Shown piece by piece: positions 10,181 through 20,233 of a stretch of DNA of 64,000 nt. The notes under the pieces are model-generated. The model made no database searches. It saw only the letters and a program-made list of their open reading frames with translations, and was not told the DNA's origin. Where the stretch lies: contig NZ_JACVTO010000006.1 of NCBI RefSeq assembly GCF_016518545.1, positions 1-64,000 of the forward strand, in the 5' to 3' direction. The DNA comes from Pseudomonas sp. S30 (GTDB lineage Bacteria; Pseudomonadota; Gammaproteobacteria; Pseudomonadales; Pseudomonadaceae). The first letter of the stretch is position 1; each line of letters starts with the position of its first letter. A program made the translations under genes and the position numbers.

Positions 10181-10633
10181 ATGCGCGCGCAAAACCGGCT
10201 TGAACCGTTCGCACACCGCTGTCGGGTCTATTACGAAGATACCGATGCCGGTGCAGTGGTCTACTACGTCAACTACCTGAAATTCATGGAGCGTGCGCGC
10301 ACCGAACGGCTGCGTCAGCTGGGCTTTGCCCAGTCCGAACTGGCTCAGCAGAACCTGTTGTTCGTGGTTCATTCCAGCGAAGCCCGCTACCACGCGCCTG
10401 CTCGGCTGGATGACGAACTGCGGGTCACCGCGCAGGTGCTCGAGCTGAACCGCGCCAGCCTGCGTTTCGTGCAGCAGGTCTGGCGGGACAAGGACGCAAC
10501 GCTGCTCTGCGAGGGGCAGTTTCTGGTGGCCGCCGTGCGCGCCGACACTTTCAAACCCCGGGCCATTCCCGTTGAACTGCGTGAGGCATTCATGGCGCAC
10601 GGCTCGGGTACTCAATCGAACGCAGGAGAATAA
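10181..10633 (+). CDS. ybgC: Acyl-CoA thioesterase YbgC
   Basis: This 150-residue hotdog-fold thioesterase has the signature [26 protein letters not shown], including the catalytic Asp. It is the first gene of the tol-pal cluster, two bases before tolQ. Family members hydrolyse acyl-CoA or act on acyl-ACP in phospholipid metabolism. GAGGAG lies about 14 bases upstream of the ATG, rather far, but no alternative start fits the family N-terminus. Confidence 0.93.
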   Translation: MRAQNRLEPFAHRCRVYYEDTDAGAVVYYVNYLKFMERARTERLRQLGFAQSELAQQNLLFVVHSSEARYHAPARLDDELRVTAQVLELNRASLRFVQQVWRDKDATLLCEGQFLVAAVRADTFKPRAIPVELREAFMAHGSGTQSNAGE

Positions 10634-10635
10634 GC

Positions 10636-11331
10636 GTGGAAGCAAACGTCGTCGACCATACCTCCATGTGGAGCCTGGTCGCCAATGCCAGTGTGGTGGT
10701 TCAGCTGGTGATGCTGACCCTCGTGGCAGCCTCGGTGACCTCTTGGATCATGATCTTCCAGCGCAGCACCATGCTGCGCGCCGGTCGTCGTGCGCTGGAC
10801 GCTTTCGAAGAGCGCTTCTGGTCGGGTATCGACCTGTCCAAGCTGTACCGCCAGGCGGGCAGCAACCCTGATCCGGACTCCGGGGTGGAGCAGGTGTTTC
10901 GTGCCGGCTTCAAGGAATTCTCGCGCCTGCGCCAGCAGCCTGGCGTCGACCCGGATGCGGTGATGGAAGGGGTAGGGCGCGCCATGCGCGTGGCCATCTC
11001 GCGCGAAGAAGAGAAGCTCGAGCAGAGCCTGCCGTTTCTCGCTACCGTGGGTTCCACCAGCCCGTACATCGGCCTGTTCGGCACCGTATGGGGGATCATG
11101 AACTCCTTCCGCGGCCTGGCCAGCGCCCAGCAGGCCACCCTGGCCACCGTGGCGCCCGGCATCGCCGAAGCGCTGGTGGCCACTGCAATCGGCCTGTTCG
11201 CCGCCATTCCAGCGGTGATCGCCTACAACCGCTTTGCCGCGCGCAGCGAGACGCTGATCGGTCGCTACTACACGTTCGCCGACGAGTTCCAGGCGATCCT
11301 GCACCGTAAAGTACACACCAGCGAAGAGTGA
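10636..11331 (+). CDS. tolQ: Tol-Pal system inner-membrane protein TolQ
   Basis: This is a 231-residue MotA/TolQ/ExbB proton-channel protein that energises TolA. There are three membrane segments, one near residues 15-38 and two in the C-terminal half (SPYIGLFGTVWGIMNSF and the VATAIGLFAAIPAVIAYN region). The GTG start at 10636 is preceded by GCAGGAGAATAA within the end of ybgC. It works with TolR and TolA during cell constriction. Confidence 0.96.
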   Translation: MEANVVDHTSMWSLVANASVVVQLVMLTLVAASVTSWIMIFQRSTMLRAGRRALDAFEERFWSGIDLSKLYRQAGSNPDPDSGVEQVFRAGFKEFSRLRQQPGVDPDAVMEGVGRAMRVAISREEEKLEQSLPFLATVGSTSPYIGLFGTVWGIMNSFRGLASAQQATLATVAPGIAEALVATAIGLFAAIPAVIAYNRFAARSETLIGRYYTFADEFQAILHRKVHTSEE

Positions 11332-11345
11332 TCAGGTAGACATCC

Positions 11346-11798
11346 ATGGCCCGAGTTCGCCACAAACGCAAGCCGGTCGCCGAGATGAACGTGGTGCCCT
11401 ACATCGACGTGATGCTGGTGCTGCTGGTCATCTTCATGGTGACCGCACCCATGCTCAACCAGGGCGTGAAGGTCGACCTGCCCAAGGTTTCCAGCGAAGC
11501 CTTGCCGCAGGACAACAACGTGCAGATCCTCACCATCTCGATCAAGGCCGACAAGACCTACTACTGGAACCTGGGCAGCGAGGTCGATACCGACAAGCAG
11601 ATGGCCAAGGCCATGACATTGCCGGAAATGACCGGTGCAGTGACCAAGATCATCGCGGCAGGTCGAGACCAGGGCAAGCAGACCCAGGTCTTCATTCGCG
11701 GTGACAAGGCCGTCGACTACGGCGCGGTAATGGGCGCGATGGGCGGTTTGCAGAAGGCCGGTGTCGGTAACGTTGGCCTGATTACCGAGGCGCCCTGA
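11346..11798 (+). CDS. tolR: Tol-Pal system protein TolR
   Basis: This 150-residue ExbD/TolR protein has one N-terminal transmembrane helix carrying the proton-conducting Asp (YIDVMLVLLVIFMVTAPM) and a periplasmic domain that binds peptidoglycan in the family. The stop codon shares one base with the tolA start. Confidence 0.96.
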   Translation: MARVRHKRKPVAEMNVVPYIDVMLVLLVIFMVTAPMLNQGVKVDLPKVSSEALPQDNNVQILTISIKADKTYYWNLGSEVDTDKQMAKAMTLPEMTGAVTKIIAAGRDQGKQTQVFIRGDKAVDYGAVMGAMGGLQKAGVGNVGLITEAP

Positions 11799-12865
11799 TG
11801 CAACAGCGAGAGCCCTCCGCCTCGGAAAGCTATTTCTGGCCCAGTGTCTGGGCCATAGGCCTGCACGTGCTGGTCTTCGGCCTGCTGTTCGTCAGCTTCG
11901 CCATGACCCCAGAACTGCCCCCGTCAAAGCCGATCGTTCAGGCTACGCTGTATCAGCTCAAGTCCAAGAGTCAGGCCACCACCCAGACCAATCAGAAGAT
12001 TGCCGGGGAAGCGAAGAAGACCGCTTCGCGCCAGACCGAAGTCGAGCAGATGGAGCAGAAGAAGGTCGAGCAGGAAGCGGTGAAGGCGGCGGAACAAAAG
12101 AAAGCCGATGCCGCTCAAAAAGCCGAACAGGCGCGTGAAGCCGCAGAGGCAAAGAAAGCCGAAGAGGCCGCCAAGACCGCCGAGGCGAAGAAGGCTGCCG
12201 AGCAGCAGAAGGCCGAAGAAGCCAAGAAACAGCAGGCCGATATCGCCAAGAAGAAGGCAGAGGACGAAGCCAAGAAGCAGGCCGAGGAAGAAGCCAAGAA
12301 GGCTGCCGCCGAAGAGGCCAAGAAGAAAGCGGCTGAAGACGCGAAGAAAAAGGCTGCTGAAGACGCCAAGAAAAAGGCGGCGGCAGCCGAGGAAGCGAAG
12401 AAGAAGGCCGCTGAGGACGCCAAGAAGAAGGCGGCTGCGGAGGCTCAGAAGAAAAAGGCACAGGATGCGGCACGCAAGGCGGCCGAGGACAAGAAGGCGC
12501 AGGCACTGGCCGAGTTGCTGTCCGACACCACCGAACGTCAGCAAGCGCTGGCCGACGAGCAAGGGGACCAGGTGGCAGGTGATTTCGATGACCTGATCCG
12601 CATGCGCGCCGCAGAGGGTTGGGCACGTCCGCCTTCGGCTCGCAAGGGCATGACGGTCGTACTGCAGATCAACATGCTGCCGGATGGAACCGTCACCAAC
12701 GTGAGCGTGGCCAAGTCCAGCGGCGATGGTCCGTTCGACAGCTCGGCAGTGGCCGCCGTGAAGAATATTGGTCGATTGACTGAAATGCAGGGCTTGAAGC
12801 CGAACGAATTCAATCCGTATCGTTCGTTCAAGATGACATTTACACCTGAGGATCTTGCGTTGTGA
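11798..12865 (+). CDS. tolA: Tol-Pal system protein TolA
   Basis: This is a 355-residue energy transducer that spans the periplasm. An N-terminal transmembrane helix (about 13-35) is followed by a long Ala/Lys/Glu-rich helical domain (about 65-240) made of variants of EAKKKAAED, and a C-terminal TonB-like domain (about 255-350, [29 protein letters not shown]) that contacts TolB and Pal. The repetitive middle is the most length-variable part of the protein between strains. Confidence 0.96.
   Translation: MQQREPSASESYFWPSVWAIGLHVLVFGLLFVSFAMTPELPPSKPIVQATLYQLKSKSQATTQTNQKIAGEAKKTASRQTEVEQMEQKKVEQEAVKAAEQKKADAAQKAEQAREAAEAKKAEEAAKTAEAKKAAEQQKAEEAKKQQADIAKKKAEDEAKKQAEEEAKKAAAEEAKKKAAEDAKKKAAEDAKKKAAAAEEAKKKAAEDAKKKAAAEAQKKKAQDAARKAAEDKKAQALAELLSDTTERQQALADEQGDQVAGDFDDLIRMRAAEGWARPPSARKGMTVVLQINMLPDGTVTNVSVAKSSGDGPFDSSAVAAVKNIGRLTEMQGLKPNEFNPYRSFKMTFTPEDLAL
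12100..12500 (+). repeat. Lys-Ala-Glu codon repeats within tolA
   Basis: Degenerate 15-30 base units encoding [12 protein letters not shown] peptides recur here, for example at 12320-12420, and give very low sequence complexity. This is protein-driven repetition in the TolA helical domain. It could recombine in frame. Confidence 0.8.
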
Positions 12866-14163
12866 TTAAACGTCTGAGAGGACTGCTGGTCTTGCTCTGC
12901 TGCGTGGCAGGCATGGCGATGGCAGAGGAAAAGAACATCCTGGTCACCAGCGGCAGCGACCGGGCGACGCCCATCGCCGTGGTGCCGTTCGGCCTGCAGG
13001 GTGGCAGCGTGTTGCCTGAAGACATGGCCGACATCATCGGCAACGACCTGCGCAACTCCGGTTACTACTCGCCCATTCCGCGCCAGAACATGATCAGCCA
13101 GCCCACCCAGGCCAGCGAAGTCATCTTCCGCGACTGGAAAGCGCTGGGTGCGCAGTACGTGATGGTCGGCAACATCGTCCCATCCGGCGGTCGCCTGCAG
13201 GTGAGCTATGCGCTGTTCAACGTGGCCACCGAGCAGCAGGTGCTGACCGGTAGCGTCGGCGGCAGCGCAGATCAGTTGCGTGACATGGCGCACTACATCG
13301 CCGACCAGTCGTTCGAAAAGCTGACCGGCATCAAGGGCGCGTTCTCGACTCGCATGCTGTACGTGACGGCCGAGCGTTTCTCGACCAACAACACCCGTTA
13401 CACATTGCAGCGCTCGGACTACGACGGCGCACGCGCCGTGACGCTCCTGCAGTCGCGTGAGCCGATCCTCTCGCCGCGCTTCGCCCCGGACGGCAAACGT
13501 ATCGCCTACGTGTCGTTCGAACAGCGTCGCCCACGTATTTTCGTACAGAACATCGATACGGGTCGCCGCGAGCAGATCACCAACTTCGAAGGCCTCAACG
13601 GCGCGCCTGCCTGGTCGCCGGACGGTAATCGCCTGGCGTTCGTGCTGTCCAAGGACGGCAACCCGGACATCTATGTGATGAACATGGGCTCGCGTCAGAT
13701 CAGTCGCGTGACCGCTGGCCCGGGCATCAACACCGAGCCGTTCTGGGGCAAGGATGGCAACACCCTGTATTTCACTTCCGACCGGGGTGGCAAACCGCAG
13801 ATCTACAAAACTTCCGTCAGCGGCGGTGGCGCCGAGCGCGTGACGTTCGTCGGTAACTACAATGCCAACCCGAAACTTTCGGCGGATGAAAAGACTCTCG
13901 TAATGATTCACCGTCAGGAAGGTTTCACCAACTTCAAGGTGGCGGCACAGGACTTGCAGCGCGGAAGTGTAAAGATTCTCTCCGAGACCAGTCTTGATGA
14001 GTCTCCCACTGTTGCGCCCAACGGCACCATGCTAATCTACGCCACCCGCCAGCAGGGCCGGGGAGTCTTGATGCTCGTGTCGCTTAACGGCCGTGTGAGG
14101 CTCCCACTTCCTACCGCTCAAGGCGAAGTCAGAGAACCGTCCTGGTCCCCCTACCTGAACTGA
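12862..14163 (+). CDS. tolB: Tol-Pal system periplasmic beta-propeller TolB
   Basis: This 433-residue periplasmic protein has a signal peptide (1-21, ending AMA), an N-terminal alpha/beta domain (about 22-165) and a C-terminal six-bladed propeller with recurring WSPDG and [15 protein letters not shown] units. It binds Pal and TolA. The GTG start at 12862 overlaps the tolA stop by four bases. Confidence 0.97.
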   Translation: MIKRLRGLLVLLCCVAGMAMAEEKNILVTSGSDRATPIAVVPFGLQGGSVLPEDMADIIGNDLRNSGYYSPIPRQNMISQPTQASEVIFRDWKALGAQYVMVGNIVPSGGRLQVSYALFNVATEQQVLTGSVGGSADQLRDMAHYIADQSFEKLTGIKGAFSTRMLYVTAERFSTNNTRYTLQRSDYDGARAVTLLQSREPILSPRFAPDGKRIAYVSFEQRRPRIFVQNIDTGRREQITNFEGLNGAPAWSPDGNRLAFVLSKDGNPDIYVMNMGSRQISRVTAGPGINTEPFWGKDGNTLYFTSDRGGKPQIYKTSVSGGGAERVTFVGNYNANPKLSADEKTLVMIHRQEGFTNFKVAAQDLQRGSVKILSETSLDESPTVAPNGTMLIYATRQQGRGVLMLVSLNGRVRLPLPTAQGEVREPSWSPYLN

Positions 14164-14216
14164 TTGCGGCGTAACAATATTGCTTAACACACTGGGGTTT
14201 CATTAGGAGTTTCACG

Positions 14217-14717
14217 ATGGAAATGCTGAAGTTTGGTAAATTCGCTGCGCTGGCTCTGGCCATGGCCGTAGCCGTAGGTTGTTCCTCCAAGGGCGGTGAC
14301 AATGCTGGCGAAGGCGCCGCGGTAGATCCTAACGCTGGCTACGGTGCAAACACCGGTGCCGTCGACGGTTCCCTGAGCGAAGAAGCCGCTCTGCGCGCAA
14401 TCACCACCTTCTACTTCGAATACGACAGCTCGGACCTGAAGCCAGAAGCCATGCGCGCTCTGGACGTTCACGCCAAGGACCTGAAAGCCAACGGCAACCG
14501 TGTCGTCCTGGAAGGCAACACCGACGAGCGTGGTACCCGCGAGTACAACATGGCTCTGGGTGAGCGTCGTGCCAAGGCCGTTCAGCGTTACCTGGTTCTG
14601 CAAGGCGTTTCGCCTGCTCAGCTGGAACTGGTTTCCTACGGTGAAGAGCGTCCGGTTGCCACCGGCCACGACGAGCAGTCCTGGGCTCAAAACCGTCGCG
14701 TAGAACTGCGTAAGTAA
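14217..14717 (+). CDS. oprL: Peptidoglycan-associated lipoprotein OprL (Pal)
   Basis: This is a 166-residue outer-membrane lipoprotein. The signal peptide ends in a lipobox AVGC with Cys22 as lipidation site. The OmpA-like peptidoglycan-binding domain (about 60-166) contains [25 protein letters not shown]. Tight AGGAG spacing before the ATG and highly biased codons fit its abundance. It anchors the Tol complex to the outer membrane. Confidence 0.97.
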   Translation: MEMLKFGKFAALALAMAVAVGCSSKGGDNAGEGAAVDPNAGYGANTGAVDGSLSEEAALRAITTFYFEYDSSDLKPEAMRALDVHAKDLKANGNRVVLEGNTDERGTREYNMALGERRAKAVQRYLVLQGVSPAQLELVSYGEERPVATGHDEQSWAQNRRVELRK

Positions 14718-14723
14718 GTTCCT

Positions 14724-15536
14724 ATGCGAATGGGCCGCCGTGTTGTAACCGTCCTCGCCCTCAGCCTGCCGCTTTCGGCACTGGCTGCGGTTCCTGTAGT
14801 AGATGACAACGGGGGCACTTATGCGCCCTCGGGTTATGGCACGAGCGGCGCCTCTGCCGGCGTGGGAGCTTCGTCTCCCGCGTCCGCGCAGGGCCAGCTG
14901 TTCATGCAGCTGCAACAGATGCAGGACCAGATCTCCCGCCAGCAAGGCATCATCGAAGAGCTGCAGAACGATGTCTCGCGCATGAAGCAGGAAAACCTGG
15001 AGCGTTACCAGGATCTGGACAAGCGCATCACCAGTGGTGCTACCGCGGCTGCACCTGCCGCGACACCCGATAATTCCAGTACCGGTGGCGCCTCGAGCGC
15101 TGCAGGTGCAGCTGTCGGCGCCGGCGCCGCTCAGCAGACGGCCAGTGCAGAACCGGCCGACCCGGCGAAGGAAAAGCTGTTCTACGACGCCGCCTTCGAC
15201 CTGATCAAGCAGAAGGATTTCGACAAAGCCAGCCAGGCCTTCGCCGCTTTCCTGCGCAAGTACCCGAACAGTCAGTACGCCGGCAACGCCCAGTACTGGC
15301 TGGGGGAAGTGAACCTGGCCAAGGGCGACCTGCAGGGTGCCAGCCAGGCATTCGCCAAGGTCAGCCAACTGTACCCCAAGCACAGCAAGGTGCCCGACTC
15401 CCTGTACAAACTGGCGGATGTCGAGCGTCGCCTGGGCCACACGGACAAGGTCAAAGGCATTCTTCAGCAAGTCATCAACCAGTACCCGGGCACGTCCGCG
15501 GCTCAGCTGGCTCAACGCGACTTGCAGAAGATCTGA
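14724..15536 (+). CDS. cpoB: Cell division coordinator CpoB (YbgF)
   Basis: This 270-residue periplasmic protein has a signal peptide (1-21), an N-terminal trimerising coiled coil (about 55-95, LQQMQDQISRQQGIIEELQ), a low-complexity Ala/Gly linker (about 98-145) and a C-terminal TPR domain (about 148-268). In E. coli it couples Tol function to PBP1B during septation. It is the last gene of the tol-pal cluster and is followed by a terminator. Confidence 0.94.
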   Translation: MRMGRRVVTVLALSLPLSALAAVPVVDDNGGTYAPSGYGTSGASAGVGASSPASAQGQLFMQLQQMQDQISRQQGIIEELQNDVSRMKQENLERYQDLDKRITSGATAAAPAATPDNSSTGGASSAAGAAVGAGAAQQTASAEPADPAKEKLFYDAAFDLIKQKDFDKASQAFAAFLRKYPNSQYAGNAQYWLGEVNLAKGDLQGASQAFAKVSQLYPKHSKVPDSLYKLADVERRLGHTDKVKGILQQVINQYPGTSAAQLAQRDLQKI

Positions 15537-15553
15537 GTGACACCCCGTGCAAG

Positions 15554-15579
15554 AAACCCGCGCCTGCCGCGGGTTTTTT
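15554..15579 (+). terminator. Rho-independent terminator after cpoB
   Basis: The stem AAACCCGCG with CGCGGGTTT closes a short loop and is followed by a T-run. Confidence 0.85.
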
Positions 15580-15696
15580 CGTTAGACTCTCTGCCCTTTT
15601 TTCGTAAACACGCTGTCGCGAATAACGCTATGTCGAGTTCGCGCCGGTGCCTGACGGAGGCGGTCAGCCTGTATAGCTGTCACGCCCTTGGCGATC

Positions 15697-16344
15697 ATGC
15701 AAGACACATTACGCATTACCGAAGTCTTCTACTCATTGCAGGGGGAGACGCGAACGGCTGGGCTGCCCACGGTGTTCGTGCGTCTCACCGGCTGTCCGCT
15801 GCGCTGCCAGTACTGTGACAGCGCCTACGCGTTCAGTGGCGGCACCGTCCGCACACTGGACGACATACTCGAGCAAGTGGCTGGTTTCCGGCCGCGCTAC
15901 GTCTGCGTCACCGGGGGTGAGCCCCTGGCTCAGCCCAACGCGCTGCCCCTGATGCAGCGGCTGTGCGACGCAGGCTATGAGGTCTCGCTGGAAACCAGTG
16001 GGGCCCTGGATGTCTCCAAGGTCGATCCGCGCGTCAGCCGTGTGGTGGATCTGAAAACGCCAGGCTCCCAGGAGGTACACCGCAACTTGTATGAGAACAT
16101 CGAGCACCTCACGGCCAATGATCAGGTCAAGTTCGTCATTTGCTCGCGCGAAGACTATGACTGGGCCGTATCGAAGCTGATTCAGTACAACCTCGACCAA
16201 CGCGTCGGAGAAGTACTGTTTTCCCCCAGCCACCATCAGGTGAGTGCCACTGCGCTGGCGGATTGGATCGTCGCTGATAACCTGCCCGTGCGCTTCCAGT
16301 TGCAACTGCACAAGTTGCTGTGGAACGACGAACCCGGGCGCTGA
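15697..16344 (+). CDS. queE: 7-carboxy-7-deazaguanine synthase QueE
   Basis: This 215-residue radical-SAM enzyme makes 7-carboxy-7-deazaguanine for queuosine. The cluster motif is CPLRCQYC (C-x3-C-x2-C). The substrate segment [22 protein letters not shown] and the GGEPLAQ SAM motif are intact. ATG at 15697 is preferred to TTG at 15688 because it gives the family N-terminus [17 protein letters not shown]. queC follows 17 bases later. Confidence 0.95.
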   Translation: MQDTLRITEVFYSLQGETRTAGLPTVFVRLTGCPLRCQYCDSAYAFSGGTVRTLDDILEQVAGFRPRYVCVTGGEPLAQPNALPLMQRLCDAGYEVSLETSGALDVSKVDPRVSRVVDLKTPGSQEVHRNLYENIEHLTANDQVKFVICSREDYDWAVSKLIQYNLDQRVGEVLFSPSHHQVSATALADWIVADNLPVRFQLQLHKLLWNDEPGR

Positions 16345-16361
16345 TCAGGAGAGTGGATGAC

Positions 16362-17036
16362 ATGACAGAAAAACGTGCGGTAATCCTGCTGTCCGGCGGC
16401 CTGGACTCGGCCACGGTGGTGGCGATGGCCAAGGCCCAGGGCTATAGCTGCTATACCATGAGTTTCGACTACGGCCAGCGCCATCGTGCTGAATTGCAGG
16501 CGGCGGCGCGCGTAGCGCGCGACCTGGGCGTGGTCGAACACAAGGTCATCGGTCTGAACCTGGACGGGATCGGCGGCTCTGCACTGACCGACAGCAGTAT
16601 CGACGTGCCTGAGGCGCCCACCGAAGGTATTCCTGTCACTTATGTGCCTGCGCGCAACACGGTGTTCTTGTCCCTGGCCCTGGGCTGGGCAGAGGTGCTT
16701 GAGGCGCACGATATCTTCATCGGCGTCAACGCGGTGGATTACTCCGGTTATCCAGACTGTCGCCCCGAGTTCGTCGAAGCCTTCGAGCGCATGGCCAATC
16801 TGGCGACCAAGGCGGGCGTGGAAGGCGAAGGCTTTCGCATCCAGGCGCCGTTGCAGAATCTGAGCAAGGCGCAGATCGTCCAGGCCGGCATGGCGCGGGG
16901 TGTGGATTACGCCCTCACCGTGTCCTGCTACCAGGCGGATGACGAGGGGCGAGCGTGCGGCAAGTGCGACAGCTGTCGCTTGCGCGCCGACGGCTTCAAG
17001 CAAGCAGGCGTAGCGGACCCGACCCGGTATTTTTGA
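16362..17036 (+). CDS. queC: 7-cyano-7-deazaguanine synthase QueC
   Basis: This 224-residue ATP-dependent enzyme converts 7-carboxy-7-deazaguanine to preQ0. The PP-loop is [12 protein letters not shown] near the N-terminus, and the zinc site is the Cys cluster [24 protein letters not shown] near the C-terminus. The ATG at 16362 follows AGGAGAGTGG. It probably forms a two-gene operon with queE. Confidence 0.96.
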   Translation: MTEKRAVILLSGGLDSATVVAMAKAQGYSCYTMSFDYGQRHRAELQAAARVARDLGVVEHKVIGLNLDGIGGSALTDSSIDVPEAPTEGIPVTYVPARNTVFLSLALGWAEVLEAHDIFIGVNAVDYSGYPDCRPEFVEAFERMANLATKAGVEGEGFRIQAPLQNLSKAQIVQAGMARGVDYALTVSCYQADDEGRACGKCDSCRLRADGFKQAGVADPTRYF

Positions 17037-17054
17037 AAAAAATCTGGACGGGTA

Positions 17055-17082
17055 TTGATTTCCCGTGAGAAATCAGTAATAT
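17055..17082 (+). promoter_or_regulatory. Sigma-70 promoter of tRNA-Lys
   Basis: A -35 element TTGATT (17055-17060) and a -10 element TAATAT (17077-17082) are spaced by 16 bases, and the tRNA starts 14 bases after the -10. Confidence 0.65.
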
Positions 17083-17096
17083 ACGCGCCATCCAAC

Positions 17097-17172
17097 GGGT
17101 CGTTAGCTCAGTTGGTAGAGCAGTTGGCTTTTAACCAATTGGTCGTAGGTTCGAATCCTACACGACCCACCA
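17097..17172 (+). tRNA. tRNA-Lys (anticodon TTT)
   Basis: This 76-base gene includes an encoded CCA. The acceptor stem GGGTCGT pairs with ACGACCC, the D arm is GCTCAGTTGGTAGAGC, the anticodon loop CTTTTAA gives TTT, and the T arm contains GGTTCGAATCC. Confidence 0.97.
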
Positions 17173-17278
17173 TATTCGCAGCGGTTTGTGAGTGCTAGAA
17201 CGTGGCTTGCAACAGCCATATTCAGTCCTGCAGCCGTACGGAGCGAACCTCGGGTTTGTTCCGAAGTGATGTCTATAT

Positions 17279-17310
17279 GAAAAAGCCCGCCGCTTATGGC
17301 GGGCTTTTTC
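17279..17310 (+). terminator. Terminator downstream of tRNA-Lys
   Basis: The stem AAAAAGCCCGCC with GGCGGGCTTTTT around GCTTAT is a perfect hairpin with A-run and T-run, so it can work in both directions. It would also stop transcripts of the minus-strand amidotransferase operon. Confidence 0.9.
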
Positions 17311-17327
17311 GTTTCTGGCTTGAAACT

Positions 17328-17510
17328 CTATGCCTCAGCAGATTCGCGGGCTGCTCTGCTCCGCGAAAGCTCTTGTAATGGCGGGACAACGTGATGAAAA
17401 CCAGCGGTCCGATGGTCATCCATTCCCAGGAAGATGCTGGTGATTAGCGAGAAGTAGGAGGCGATTTCCTTCGTCTGTGCCTCGCTGCCTGCAAAGGGTA
17501 ATACGCACAC
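17328..17510 (-). CDS. Doubtful short ORF, possibly a gene remnant
   Basis: A 60-residue frame (GTG start, no clear ribosome binding site) begins VCVLPFAGSEAQTKEIASYF. Its composition looks more protein-like than the surrounding non-coding frames, but I recognise no family. It lies downstream of the amidotransferase on the same strand and ends just before the terminator shared with tRNA-Lys. It may be a short hypothetical gene, a fragment, or chance. Confidence 0.25.
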   Translation of the reverse strand: MCVLPFAGSEAQTKEIASYFSLITSIFLGMDDHRTAGFHHVVPPLQELSRSRAARESAEA

Positions 17511-17615
17511 CCGACGCTGATGCCCAAGACAATTCCGTGTCCGATACGGCGAGTAAGCTTTTTCTTGTTCACGCCTATCTCATTCTTGTGCTTGTTGCTC
17601 AGCCAAGGCTGGTGG

Positions 17616-18338
17616 TTACTGAGCTGCCTGATATTCGACGACCAGCTTGTCCAGGAACGTGAAAAGTTTCTGGTTCATCTCATCCCAGTCATTGGCGCGC
17701 AGCGCTGCTGGCTGCTGAACGAAGCGGTGATCATTGAGGGTGAGCAGATCTGTCTCCGAGGCGGCGATCAGAAGCTCAACCACTTCACGGGTGAATTCCA
17801 TGTGGCATTGGAAGCCGTAAACCAGGTTGGTGTACTCGATGATTTGGCGAGGGCAGCCTTCACTCACAGCGAGGATTTTCGCGGCGGCGGTCAGGCCAGG
17901 CATGTCGTTATGCCAGTGGCCAACTTCGAGTACATCGCCGAAATGAGCGACTTTGCTGCTGGCCTTACCCTCAGCAGTGAGGCTGATCGGATATTTACCG
18001 ATTTCCTTTTCAGGGCTGTGGTCAAACTTTGCACCCAGCGCTTCGCCGATGAGCTGCGAACCGAGACAGATACCTACGACCGCTTTGTTGGCCTCAATGG
18101 CCTGACTGATCACGCGGCATTCGGCAGCGGCATCGAAGTGGGGGCACTGTTCAATCCGGGTGGCAGGGTCTTGTGGCCCACCCAGCACGACCAGCAAATC
18201 GATGCCGTCCGCATTACCTGGCAGAGCCTCATTGGCGTAGACGCGAGAATAGCTGGCTTCATGGCCGCGCTCCCGTATCCAGGTTTCATACGCTCCAGGT
18301 GCTTCGAATGATTCGTGGACGATGAAATGAACTTTCAT
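17616..18338 (-). CDS. Orphan class I glutamine amidotransferase
   Basis: This 240-residue protein has the class I GATase fold. The nucleophile elbow is GICLGSQL (Cys about residue 91) and the catalytic His-Glu pair is in FQCHMEFT. GGPQDPATR is the oxyanion-side segment. There is no synthetase domain and no partner synthetase nearby, so it resembles the stand-alone GMP-synthase-like amidotransferases or gamma-glutamyl hydrolases of catabolic operons. It is last of a three-gene operon with the aldolase and DapA-like genes, 115 bases after the latter. Confidence 0.85.
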   Translation of the reverse strand: MKVHFIVHESFEAPGAYETWIRERGHEASYSRVYANEALPGNADGIDLLVVLGGPQDPATRIEQCPHFDAAAECRVISQAIEANKAVVGICLGSQLIGEALGAKFDHSPEKEIGKYPISLTAEGKASSKVAHFGDVLEVGHWHNDMPGLTAAAKILAVSEGCPRQIIEYTNLVYGFQCHMEFTREVVELLIAASETDLLTLNDHRFVQQPAALRANDWDEMNQKLFTFLDKLVVEYQAAQ

Positions 18339-18453
18339 GACAATCTCTCAGTAATGACGCGGCGAGGCGAAAGAAGGGGTACCGGTGTTCGAACGAGCAA
18401 CATCGCGGCAGGTATGTCAGGGAGCGGGGTACTGCCGAACATACCTGGTCAGA

Positions 18454-19347
18454 TCACTTTTCCGAGGACAGCTCGTCCAACAGACCTTTCAGGTAGACGC
18501 TGCCTTGAGCATCCAGAGGCTGCAGCGGCAGGCGCGGCGCACCAACATCGAGTCCCAGCATTTTCAGGCCAGCCTTGATGGTGGTGGGCAGGCCACGGCG
18601 GGTGATGTACTCCAGCAGCTCATACTGGCGGTAGAACAGCGCGCGCGCTTCGGCCAGGTCGTCGTTCCGAACAGCATCCCAGAGCGCCAGGTTCAGATCA
18701 GGGATGAGGTTAGGTGCGGCAGTGCACCAGCCAGTGGCGCCGGACACCAAAGCCTCCAGCGTCAGCGGGTTGCAACCGTTGTAAAACGCAACCTTGCCAC
18801 CGGTCGCTTTGTACAGACGGTGCATACGCTGAATGTCGCCAGTGCTTTCCTTGACCATGGTGACGTTCTCTACGTCACCCAGGATGCGCAAGATCAGGTC
18901 GACTGACAGGTCGGTACCGCTTGTACCCGGGTTGTTGTAGAGCATGATCGGGATGTTGATCGCCGCACCGACCGCCTTGTAGTGGTCAACGATTTCGGTC
19001 TCGGTCAACTTCCAATAGGAGACTGGCAAAACCATGACAGCAGTCGCGCCGCAGGACTCAGCGAACTGGGCACGCTGGACAGTGCGCGCAGTGGTCAGGT
19101 CCGAGACGCTGACGACGGAAGGTACGCGGCCAGCAATCTTTTCCTGGCTGAAGCGTACGACCGACTGCCACTCGCTGTCGGACAGATAAGCGCCTTCACC
19201 GGTACTTCCCAGCGGAGCAATGGCATGTACGCCGGACTGGATAAGGCTGTCGATAGATTTGCCCAGAGCATTCAGGTCCACCGAGCCATCTAATGCGAAT
19301 GGAGTGATGGTGTAGCCGATAACGCCTTTGATTTCGGGTGTGGACAT
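18454..19347 (-). CDS. DapA-family lyase/dehydratase
   Basis: This is a 297-residue TIM-barrel protein of the dihydrodipicolinate synthase/N-acetylneuraminate lyase superfamily. It has the carboxylate-binding motif GSTGEGAYLSD, a catalytic Tyr in YNNPGTSG and the Schiff-base Lys in MVKESTGD. ATG at 19347 was chosen for the AAAGGTG site six bases upstream. The lysine pathway role is unlikely, because the gene sits in a regulated operon with a class II aldolase. A 2-keto acid lyase or dehydratase acting on an unknown sugar acid is more plausible. It starts 44 bases after the aldolase stop. Confidence 0.85.
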   Translation of the reverse strand: MSTPEIKGVIGYTITPFALDGSVDLNALGKSIDSLIQSGVHAIAPLGSTGEGAYLSDSEWQSVVRFSQEKIAGRVPSVVSVSDLTTARTVQRAQFAESCGATAVMVLPVSYWKLTETEIVDHYKAVGAAINIPIMLYNNPGTSGTDLSVDLILRILGDVENVTMVKESTGDIQRMHRLYKATGGKVAFYNGCNPLTLEALVSGATGWCTAAPNLIPDLNLALWDAVRNDDLAEARALFYRQYELLEYITRRGLPTTIKAGLKMLGLDVGAPRLPLQPLDAQGSVYLKGLLDELSSEK

Positions 19348-19390
19348 ACGAGGCACCTTTACCGTTTTCCAAGAATGAGTACAGCTGCAA

Positions 19391-20161
19391 TTAGCTCAGG
19401 CAGTCGCGTTGAGTACGCAAGGCGCGACGAGCGTAGTAACTGAACGCTGCGCCGTGACGTTTGGGGGTAGAGATCCAGTCATGGGCTTCTTTGCCGAGCA
19501 GCTCTGGGAGCGGACGGATTTCACCGGCGCTCATGGCCAGCAATTGCATCTTGGCTGCACGCTCGAACAGCAAGGCCAGCACACAGGCTTCTTCAACGGA
19601 ACTGCCAGCAATCAGAAGGCCGTGGTGAGAGAGCAAGATCGCCCGCTTGTCGCCGATGGCCTTGGAGATGATCTCTCCTTCCTCATTGCCGACAGGCACA
19701 CCAGGCCACTCTTTCAGGAAGGCGCAATCATCGAAGAGTGGACAAAGGTCCATGTGCGAGACTTCCAGCGGCACTTCAAGCATCGAGAGGGATGCGCTGT
19801 GCAGGGGGTGGGTGTGGATGATGCAGTTCACATCCGGGCGTGCGCGATACAGCCAGCTGTGGAATCGGTTGGCCGGGTTGGCCATGCCGTTTCCATCCAG
19901 TACGTTCAAATCTTCGTCCACGATCAGTAGGTTCGATGCTGAGATCTCATCGAAGCCCAGACCCAACCGTTGCGTATAATAGGTCCCCGGTACTTCAGCT
20001 CGGGCCGTGATTTGACCTGCAAGGCCCGAGTCGTGGCCGCCATCGAACAAGATGCGACAGGTCAGTGCGAGCTTCTCGCGCGGCGTGTAGTCATTGTCGA
20101 TCAGCGCAGTCTGCATTTGCCTATGGGCGAGCTTGACGAGCTGGTCCTTCGAGGTCTGCAT
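19391..20161 (-). CDS. Class II aldolase/adducin family protein
   Basis: This 256-residue zinc-dependent aldolase or decarboxylase-like protein has metal ligands visible in CIIHTHPLHSAS and LLSHHGLLIAG, with a catalytic acidic residue in the intervening region. Relatives include fuculose-phosphate aldolase and catabolic enzymes of unknown substrate. ATG at 20161 is chosen; the frame is open upstream to 20257, but that would run into the operator region. It is first of the operon aldolase-DapA-GATase, divergent from the XRE-cupin regulator. Confidence 0.85.
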   Translation of the reverse strand: MQTSKDQLVKLAHRQMQTALIDNDYTPREKLALTCRILFDGGHDSGLAGQITARAEVPGTYYTQRLGLGFDEISASNLLIVDEDLNVLDGNGMANPANRFHSWLYRARPDVNCIIHTHPLHSASLSMLEVPLEVSHMDLCPLFDDCAFLKEWPGVPVGNEEGEIISKAIGDKRAILLSHHGLLIAGSSVEEACVLALLFERAAKMQLLAMSAGEIRPLPELLGKEAHDWISTPKRHGAAFSYYARRALRTQRDCLS

Positions 20162-20233
20162 GGTCGTGTTCACGGTCGGTACCTGGACGAAGTAGTAGGC
20201 GATTCTTCCCTTAGGCCGCTGCAACGGCGTTAG

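Noticed and set aside
12100..12500. Tandem-repeat array, considered as CRISPR or satellite
   Set aside because: The repeats are in-frame degenerate codons of the TolA helix, without spacers.
18454..19347. Lysine-biosynthetic DapA
   Set aside because: It has the DapA fold, but the regulated catabolic context and lack of lysine genes argue against it.
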